NCBI GenBank assembly: GCA_036346225.1
Contig: JARFIW010001189.1
Location: 1,408,501 to 1,472,500, forward strand
DNA from: Platerodrilus igneus
Taxonomy: Eukaryota > Arthropoda > Insecta > Coleoptera > Lycidae
Direction: 5' to 3'
Length of the DNA stretch: 64,000 nt
Shown here: one piece after another, positions 57,483-64,000 of the stretch
Layout: every line of letters starts with the position of its first letter
Numbering within the stretch: position 1 is the first letter of the stretch
Position numbers and translations under genes: made by a program
The notes under the pieces: generated by a model
What the model was told of the DNA's origin: nothing
The model's input: only the letters and a program-made list of their open reading frames with translations
The model's database searches: none

Positions 57483-58228
57483 TATTAGTAATAAGTTGCT
57501 ATAATTATCTCGTCAGCTTTTTGCATTAATAAGTGCGTAAATGCTTCCTTTATAATTGTACAGTCTCGTAACCTTCAATGTCCAATTATAGGGTTTTAGG
57601 TTTTCTAAATGTTGTTATTTCAGTAAATCGTTTTGTTACAATAAATTGCATACATGTTTCTTTATAATTAGATATTTTCGTATTGAAAATATTTAATCAT
57701 AGTTTTATAAAGTTGTAATGAGCGTTACATCTTTCGGATTTTTTTGAATAGTAATTTGTTGTAAGATAATTGCGTTTTATTTATATATTAAAGTCTCAGA
57801 CTTGTTGAATAGATCGTTTTGTTCGTAATAATTTGCGTATATAAATGCGTCTTTATAGTTCTCGTGTTAAAAATAAGTAAATTCTTTTCATAAGTGGTAT
57901 AAATATTAAATTGCGGTAATAATAATAAAAAAAATTGTACATACAATTCGTTCCGTCCTACTAGCTAATATCAATAATTGAAAAAGAAAAATTAGTTAAG
58001 ATAAATAAACCTACATAATTTTTATCGTCGATTGTATCTGTTATCCTTCTTTGGGCTTGGTCGATTTTGTACCTTCTCCAAGTCTTGTTTCTTTGGGCTT
58101 GGTCGATTTTGCACCTTGTCCAAATTTTTGTTTCGTTTTTCCAGATTAGGAATTGATATTCCAGACCACCAGTTCTTTGAATATAGGGTTTCCTAGTAAC
58201 CTTCTGAATCCGTACGACTGCGTTAGTT
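57483..58228 (-). other. Provirus leader and primer-binding region
   Basis: AT-rich, with no long frame. Contains a 42-bp tandem duplication at about 58050-58130 (TTTGGGCTTGGTCGATTTTG twice). The primer-site-like sequence is at about 58228-58209 on the minus strand, adjoining the LTR end. Confidence 0.5.
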
Positions 58229-58256
58229 ACGTTTTGGGCATTGTAAGCTGCCTTTT

Positions 58257-58940
58257 CAACGAACTTCGTTCGTTTATGAAATCGATTTGTCGTCCGTCTG
58301 TCCGTCCGTCCGAGGCCTTTCTAATGGTCGGACATCAATGTGTGATACATCAATCGATTCAGCTCGGTGTCCAGAGCTTAATTTTTTATGTCAGTTAAAA
58401 TCGGGCCACGGGGGCGCCGTGCCCCCGCGATATTCCGTGGGGAAAAAAAAAATTTCAAATAGGTCCAAAATTAATGTGCGATACATATTTGGACTCCCCT
58501 AACATAGCTGAGTCGAAATATGGTACCCCACAAAATCTGACCACGGATACCCGACCCCCGGAATTAATTTTATCAAAAATTTCAAATAGGTCCAAAATTA
58601 ATGTGCGATACATATTTGGACTCCCCTAACATAGCTGAGTCGAAATATGGTACCCCCACAAAATCTGACCACGGATACCCCCGGAATTAATTTTTATCAA
58701 AATTTCAAATAGGTCCAAAATTAATGTGCGATACATATTTGGACTCCCCTAACATAGCTGAGTCGAAATATGGTACCCCCCACAAAATCTGACCACGGAT
58801 ACCCGACCCCCCTCCCCGGGAATTAATTTTATCAAAAATTTCAAATAGGTCCAAAATTAATGTGCGATACATAAATTGTTTTAAAGTAAGTCTACATTTG
58901 GAAGTTCGTTGCGACAATGTCTTGCATTTTCAACTTGTTA
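58257..58940 (+). mobile_element. Inverted-repeat element inserted in the provirus LTR
   Basis: Bounded by CAACGAACTTC (58257-58267) and GAAGTTCGTTG (58901-58911), with about 29 more element-specific bases to 58940 shared with the 60.3-kb copy. The left end can fold as AACGAAC-TTC-GTTCGTT. A GTCC/GTCT microsatellite lies at 58289-58310 and a ~125-bp tandem array at 58450-58880. No coding capacity. Likely a non-autonomous, Helentron-like element. Confidence 0.65.
58450..58875 (+). repeat. ~125-bp tandem repeat, 3.3 copies
   Basis: The unit carries CAAATAGGTCCAAAATTAAT, GTGCGATACATATTTGGACT, CTGAGTCGAAATATGGTACC and CACAAAATCTGACCACGGAT. Copies start near 58456, 58585, 58704 and 58842. The inverted element at 60.3-60.8 kb has a single unit, so the array expanded inside this copy. 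Confidence 0.88.
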
Positions 58941-59452
58941 AAGTCTTCTTCCAAAACTTATATCAATTTTTATTTAATCAGAAATTACAAGTTAAATTTT
59001 ACAAAACTAAATAAAATTACTCAAGTCGAAATTACTGTTAAATGGATTTAAATTAGGGCGAGTAGCCAGAACAACCAACAATGCGAAAGTTGTGCGGCTC
59101 TAGACTGACTAACTTTCTTGGGGCTTCCGGGGTATTTATGTTGTCCCTGCCCTCACATTTCTGTGGGAATTACACAGCTCATGTCTGCTTATTTCTTTAT
59201 TAATTTATACAATACAAAGTAACCATCTTCATTTTAATAATTGCGGTTTTATAACCGACTGTGACCTGCACCTGCAGTATCACGTTGCGTTTGGAATACA
59301 TTTTATTCGCATCCGTTCTCACAACTTGCTTGTGAACTTTTATTAATCTTTTCTTTATTTATCCTTGAATTACAATGTTGCATCTAACTTAAGTTTTTTA
59401 ATAATTTCTATTTAATTATACATATATTGATTTGCGGAATATGTAACTCGCT

Positions 59453-60307
59453 ACTCGTAATAAAATTATATCACACAACAGAATTGATGACTTGGTCGAC
59501 GTTGAATGACAACATTTTCACAATTCACGTTAAACACTAAATGACCTTGTGGCGATTGCTTCATCAGTTGCGACAATTCATTGTCGCTCCAATTAATTTA
59601 AATCAGTGTAATAAATAAAGAAATAAAATAGAGTGAAACCGCGCATCCCACCAGGACTTTTAAAGTAACAGTGATTGTGACCCCTCCCCCCTCCCGCCAG
59701 AGAACATTTAGTGCATACCCACTTAGATTTTAACAGTGCATATCCATCTCCCCTTAGCTGTAAGATATGAATAGACGTAAGAAGGCAACCAGATCTTTGG
59801 ATGCTGGAGAAATTTATATACGAGGTAGGAATAAAATTGTGGCGGCCGTACTCGCTTAAGCATTGATTTGTTTAATAAGATTTAGAAATAATTTAACAAG
59901 CACGTTTTTTGTGTGTAATGGCGCTAGCCATCATAATGCTTATGCGAGTGCAACTGATAATTTGGCTGATGCTTTTGCTAATTTTTTCACAGTTACATGC
60001 TTTTGCTTATTTAGATATTTATTTATTTATTTTGTTTATTTTTATACTTACATTAAATTAATACTTATGTAATATTTATATTTTTGCCTGTATTTTTGTT
60101 CTGTGGCTTGATTTTATTTGTTTGACGTTTTGCCTCTAATTTTTGGTGGCAGTATATATAGGAAACAAGAATGCACTTATAATATGTCAGTTAGGGAAAG
60201 ATAGGAAACGCTAGGGACAAATTTAGGATGAAATTAGAATAAATACTTAGACCAGGGAGGATGAATTTGTTAATTTATAGAGCAGACAAAATAGCTGGAT
60301 TCACTAT
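59453..60307. other. No recognised gene
   Basis: A 31-codon frame starts ATGAATAGACGTAAGAAGGC at 59767 but has no known motif. No terminal repeats identified. Flank of the provirus and of the element that follows. Confidence 0.4.
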
Positions 60308-60757
60308 TAACAAGTTGAAAATGCAAGGCATTGTCGCAACGAACTTCCAAATGTAGACTTACTTTAAAACAATTTAAAGAAATTAAAATTATTATGTTGT
60401 AATAATTATAAGTATTCAGATAAAAATAAAAATTAATTCCCCGGGGAGGTCGGGTATCCGTGGTCAGATTTTGTGGGAGGTACCATATTTCGACTCAGCT
60501 ATGTTAGGGGAGTCCAAATATGTATCGCACATTAATTTTGGACCTATTTGAAATTTTAATTTTCCCGACGGAATATCGCGGGGGCACGGCGTCCCCGTGG
60601 CCCGATTTCAACTGACATCAAAACTTAAGCTCAGGACACCGAGCTGAATCGATTGATGTATCACACATTGATGTCCGACCATTAGAAAGGCCTCGGACGG
60701 ACAGACGGACAGACAGACGGACGACAAATCGATTTCATAAACGAACGAAGTTCGTTG
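60308..60757 (-). mobile_element. Inverted-repeat element, second copy
   Basis: Inverted copy of the 58257-58940 element: CAACGAACTTC at 60337-60347 and GAAGTTCGTTG at 60747-60757, with the shared ~29-base extension at 60308-60336. It has one tandem unit, the CACGG.G.CCCCGTGG GC-rich block, the GGAC/AGAC microsatellite and the terminal hairpin. It is about 420-450 bp. Confidence 0.7.
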
Positions 60758-61008
60758 AAAAAATTTGGCAAATACTTAGAAATTTGAATCCATTTTTAAA
60801 ATTAGTTAACTAGCTTTGAATAGTTTTAAGTCGATCCTTCAGGTCGCACCGGTAAGCAGAGCTGGCAGCTGCTATCCGGTATTACGAATCCCTCTCCCTT
60901 TCACTTTTGCTTGTGTCTTGTTGATTGGGCACGCTCCAAAATCAACGCTAAGGATACCATTATTTAAACCCCATTTTTAGTTTTTGTTTCGGTTTGTTAG
61001 ATTTTTAT
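60758..61008. other. Unassigned spacer
   Basis: No gene or repeat recognised between the inverted-repeat element and the BEL/Pao coding remnant. Confidence 0.4.
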
Positions 61009-61660
61009 TTAGAATGAATTAATGTTTAAGTTAGATTTAATTTGAAACACGTTTATATTTTTCGCGTTTAAACCCAATGTAGTAGCATTGGGGACGTGGT
61101 CACAAGCATAGCGGCCCTTAATTACATTATAATGTTTAAAGTGTATAGTCTCAGTGCTAAAACTAACAAACAAACGGATGTAACTCTTTAATGACTTAGC
61201 ACCTCTAATACGACTCATGGCGATAGAAAGTGGACCACCATAATCTACACCTGTATGAAAAAATGCCTTGCTAGGATTGACTCTGGTAATAGGAAAATCG
61301 CTTTTGGAAGAAGTATATGTAACAGGTCTTGTACGAAAACAACGAATGTAACTTTTCAAACGCTTTTGAATCGCCTGCTTTACAGACAGTATCCAATAGA
61401 CAATGCGTAGTTCAAACACCTGGTTGTAAATGTTTTTTGTGACAATCAAAAATTATAAGTTCCGTTAAACGATAAGATCGGAGTTTTTGCATCATATAGT
61501 AGATCTGAGTTCCTCAATCGACCACCCACCCTCAACAAACCACGACTGTCAGGGAAAGGACTAAGACAACGAAGTTGCTTGATACATAATTTACCATTCA
61601 TAATTTTTTGTCTTGATCGAAAGTTTCTGTGTGCATTGATTAACAAATAAAATGCCTCCT
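61009..61660 (-). pseudogene. BEL/Pao integrase, broken
   Basis: Segment 61646-61446 has QLRCLSPFPDSRGLLRVGGR and LRNSDLLYDAKTPIL, the conserved pre-integrase region. Segment 61449-61009 has YWILSVKQAIQKRLKSYIRC, RTRPVTYTSSKSDFPITRV and AFFHTGVDYGGPL, with the first catalytic Asp in GVDY. The core after that is damaged. Confidence 0.86.
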
Positions 61661-62756
61661 GATCTATTTTTCACCAATTTCAACCGAGTTCTCTTAAAAA
61701 CTAAATTGTGGATACAATGACGAACATATGTGGTTTTTAGCAAGATGTTTGGTAGATCCGCCCATTTTGTTAACAACGACTCCAAAAAATTGTCTAATAC
61801 CACAACATTGAACGAAAGTATACACCTTTCAATATCCATATGTGACAAATTAATAAGACTAAGCTTAGTGTTCTCTGGCCTTTGATCCTCTGGAAGTTTC
61901 AACCATAGAAGACCTGACCACCATAATCGATATCTAATCAATATCGAAACACCAAATCCACGAGATACACACTCTGCTGATTTGTTTTGCGATTTAATAT
62001 GAAACCACGAAGATGAAATGCGTACTTGAATATATGATATACGATTGTTCGCAAAAGTTTTCCAATCGTATGATGACAAACGAGTCCACGATAATATAAC
62101 TACGGAATCCGACCACGTAAAGATTTCATGGAATGATAAACGATTTTCATAACTAATTTTAACAAATTCTACCAAGTTTAATAAAAAAACGGCAGCGCAT
62201 AGTTCCAATCTGGGCAATAAAATGCGATTTGTAGGTGCAACTTTGGATTTTGCACATATGTACCAACGAAGCGTTAATACTGCCATTCTTATCGCAACAA
62301 CGAAAGTAAACCACAACAGCACAACCTGCTTCCAAAGCGTCACAAAATGCATGTATTTGTAACTTACAATAGTTTTTCACAACGGCCCAACGTGGAATTT
62401 GTATACTGGTCAACTTGGGCAAATGTTGCATGGTATCCCAACCAATACCTAGAATCCATAAATACTGAATGAGATGTTTTTGCAAAGAATGCAACTGATA
62501 ATAGTAAACCAAGTGGATGAAAAATACGTGCGATTTCTGAAACCAAATTCTCCTTTCTGCAAGACAGTTCAATGACAATAACACAAAAATCAATCTTATC
62601 TGCAACGAGTTACCATTGTAAACCTAAAGATTTTTGTGACACACTGATTGTTGTTTAAATGCATATGTTTGGCAATTTGTCTAGCGCAGAGTAATGTCGC
62701 TATTATATTTGCGTAACCCAAAACCTTCAGATTTGCAAAGTTGATTAAGTTCGACA
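61660..62756 (-). pseudogene. BEL/Pao RT end and RNase H region, broken
   Basis: Segments show IHAFCDALEAGCAVVVYFR (DA of the RNase H-like domain), then ICAKSKVAPTNRILLPRLEL, CAAVFLLNLVEFVKI and FTWSDSVVILSWTRL (the SDS block), then NKSAECVSRGF. These are the standard BEL/Pao blocks in order, spread over two overlapping frames with a shift near 62250. Upstream, RT continues to the SINE. Confidence 0.85.
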
Positions 62757-62891
62757 CTATATTTGATTTTCCAGTGTTCCACCCGAAGGTACTGCATTGG
62801 CCAAGATGCGAGTTTTTTCGTACCTGGAAATTCTGAATTTTGCCGAACCCTTGCTGTACCAAGCAAGGTAGGGATCTTTGACGTGCGTGAC

Positions 62892-62942
<51 letters not shown>

Positions 62943-63094
62943 GACCTCCATTTTACCTTTTATCCGAACGAAGGCGTATTTTTGTGAAAAATGCTCACCT
63001 AACATTTTTCAAGCGGACCGTCTCGGGATTCAAACCCGAGATTTTGGTCATAGTAGTCACACGCATACCAACTACGCCACGGAGCCGCCGATAG
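62757..63094 (-). mobile_element. tRNA-derived SINE with AGTTCGACA duplication
   Basis: Fourth copy of the SINE. The duplication AGTTCGACA lies at 62748-62756 and 63095-63103. Minus-strand head GGCGGCTCCGTGGCGTAGTT at 63089-63070, GTGT spacer expanded to about 25 GT units (62890-62940), then the shared core and end. Confidence 0.92.
62890..62940 (+). repeat. (AC)n microsatellite within a SINE
   Basis: About 25 AC units where the other SINE copies have only ACACACACAC or less; the array grew from the internal GTGT spacer. Confidence 0.92.
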
Positions 63095-63109
63095 AGTTCG
63101 ACAACATGA

Positions 63110-64000
63110 CGTTTTGCTTCATCGACAGACTGACATCCAGTAAGCAAGTAATCAACATATGTGGCTGACAATAAAATCTTTGACGCGAGAGAAAAACGAG
63201 ACTTTTCAATAAGAGCAAGTTCTTGAATAATTCACAATGCTACAAATGAGGCCGATGTAACACTATAAGTTACTGTATTTAAGCGATAATCTAAAAGTGT
63301 TTCTTTCTGACGAATGAAACTTCCAAACTATTCTTTGGTAGTCACGATGACTTACCGAAACCAATATTTGTCTGTACATTTATTTAAAAATCTGTAGTCG
63401 GAACTACAGCGTGCGAACGAAAATGTAATAATAATGACATAAAAACCTTTTGAAGTGGAAGACCCGCCAATATGTGTTCATTTAACGAATTTCCACTAAG
63501 GGTCGAAATCGAGGCATCAAAAACAACACAAAGCTTTGTGATAATACTCTCAGGTTTTACTACTGAATATAATATACCGACGAATTCGACGAATCACTGA
63601 CTTTAGACTTCTTACTGTCATTTGGCCACTATCCAAATAGTCTTGCATGAACTTTCGGTATCAATCGTATAAGTCCGGTTGCTTTTCCAGGCGACATTCT
63701 AACGCAATAGATCTGCGAAGTGCAATTTCACGAGAATTAACGAAATGTGGTTCCAGGGCTTTAAACAGCAAGGAAATAATAGAACGACCACTTTTATCTC
63801 TTAAATAGTTTTTTACAAAATATTTTGTACAAGGTTCCTCATCAGGGGACAACTTGTTTGAATCTAGTATGTTTTTCAGTTTCAAAAAGCGGCGAATGTT
63901 TGATTCTATCGGTTCAACGACAGCGCATAATGTTATGCACTCAGTCACGCAATCGCAGGAGAAACATCTTTCCTTGGCAGGATCCATCCAGATGTTGTGT
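63110..64000 (-). pseudogene. BEL/Pao reverse transcriptase, 5' part, broken
   Basis: Segment 63987-63661 reads VEPIESNIRRFLKLKNI, LSPDEEPCTKYFVKNYLRDK, SGRSIISLLFKALEPHF and ALRRSIALECRLEKQPDLYD, the conserved start of BEL/Pao RT (RD.SGR..V.LPFK in intact elements). It continues in broken frames to the SINE, including a LATYVDYLLTGCQSVDEAK-like stretch near 63160-63105, which is the YVDD block with the second Asp changed to Tyr. Confidence 0.85.

Larger units (their letters stand above)
50109..59448 (-). mobile_element. Errantivirus-like provirus with both LTRs and env
   Basis: Minus-strand order: 5' LTR (59448-58229, interrupted), primer site, leader, gag, protease, RT, RNase H, integrase, env, 3' LTR (50595-50109). 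Flanks are CGCT (59449-59452) and CGCC (50105-50108), a one-mismatch 4-bp duplication. Just inside the 5' LTR, minus-strand GCAGTCGTACGGATTC resembles the serine-tRNA primer site of 17.6/297-type errantiviruses (GCAGTCGGTAGGAT). The LTRs start AGTTAC and end ACGTAACT. All genes are broken, so this is an old endogenous copy. A Penelope-like fragment and an inverted-repeat element have inserted into it. Confidence 0.88.
58229..59448 (-). repeat. Errantivirus-like 5' LTR, interrupted
   Basis: LTR sequence 58931-59448 matches the 3' LTR; the missing end (AGTTACGTTTTGGGC, GCTGCCTTTT) is found at 58229-58256, on the other side of an inserted element. Together they make one LTR. Confidence 0.85.
61009..64000 (-). 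mobile_element. BEL/Pao retrotransposon pol, minus strand, truncated at window end
   Basis: Pol order on the minus strand: RT start (63987-63661 and upstream, off the window), RT in broken frames, RNase H (62600-61900), integrase zinc region (61646-61446) and integrase core (61449-61009). A SINE interrupts RT at 62757-63094. No LTR is visible in the window. Confidence 0.86.

Noticed and set aside
59767..60072. The start of a LINE or gag frame
   Set aside because: A short basic frame and a NLADAFANFF phrase are suggestive but too little to assign a family.
62596..63005. Frames with Cys-Val or Thr-His repeats
   Set aside because: They are translations of the (AC)n tract inside a SINE.

Overview
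The window looks like a non-coding, transposon-packed stretch of an animal nuclear genome, most likely an insect or another arthropod. It is AT-rich and has no operon structure. Nearly every recognisable coding signal is a retroelement or DNA-transposon remnant with frameshifts and stops. The arthropod call rests on TTAGG-rich repeats, an errantivirus-like provirus with an env gene, BEL/Pao, copia and gypsy pieces, Penelope-like elements, a tRNA-derived SINE and Tc1/mariner elements. No confident host protein-coding gene, rRNA gene, tRNA gene or CRISPR array was found. || Layout. 0-2.2 kb: two unrecognised, damaged reading frames pointing towards each other; not obviously transposon genes. 2.2-3.5 kb: three different tandem repeats. 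3.5-6.8 kb: two fragments of an endonuclease/reverse transcriptase LINE, then a short match to the 5' end of 18S rRNA. 7.2-8.5 kb: a complete-ended DD41D Tc1/mariner element with 30-bp inverted repeats. 8.7-14.1 kb: the end of a BEL/Pao pol with a nearly full-length LINE (copy A, minus strand) abutting it. 15.05-16.8 kb: a second Tc1/mariner element with ~100-bp arms. 16.8-21.0 kb: a deleted copia element between two short LTRs, split by a ~1.95-kb non-coding insertion. 21.5-25.9 kb: two head-on gypsy remnants, the first carrying a SINE with a 14-bp target duplication. 26.5-31.3 kb: further LINE pieces, one holding a solo LTR. 31.3-32.5 kb: a Penelope-like GIY-YIG remnant. 32.6-33.9 kb: a gypsy gag-protease remnant. 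35.8-48.1 kb: LINE copies B and C, holding a solo LTR, two tandem SINEs, an inverted-repeat element and an unclassified 1.18-kb insert. 50.1-59.45 kb: a minus-strand errantivirus-like provirus with both LTRs and gag, protease, RT, integrase and env remnants, itself interrupted by a Penelope-like fragment and an inverted-repeat element. 60.3-60.8 kb: a second, inverted copy of that element. 61-64 kb: a minus-strand BEL/Pao pol with a SINE. || How the parts relate. The nesting gives a relative history: LINE copies A-C are old and received LTR, SINE and inverted-repeat insertions; the solo LTR at 29 kb belongs to the same family as the provirus at 50-59 kb; the SINE family moved into gypsy, BEL and LINE sequence. 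The most unusual repeated feature is the LINE 3' region, where the same order of duplicated 3' modules recurs in several copies. All names are from reading the translated sequence and terminal structures by eye; no database search was possible.
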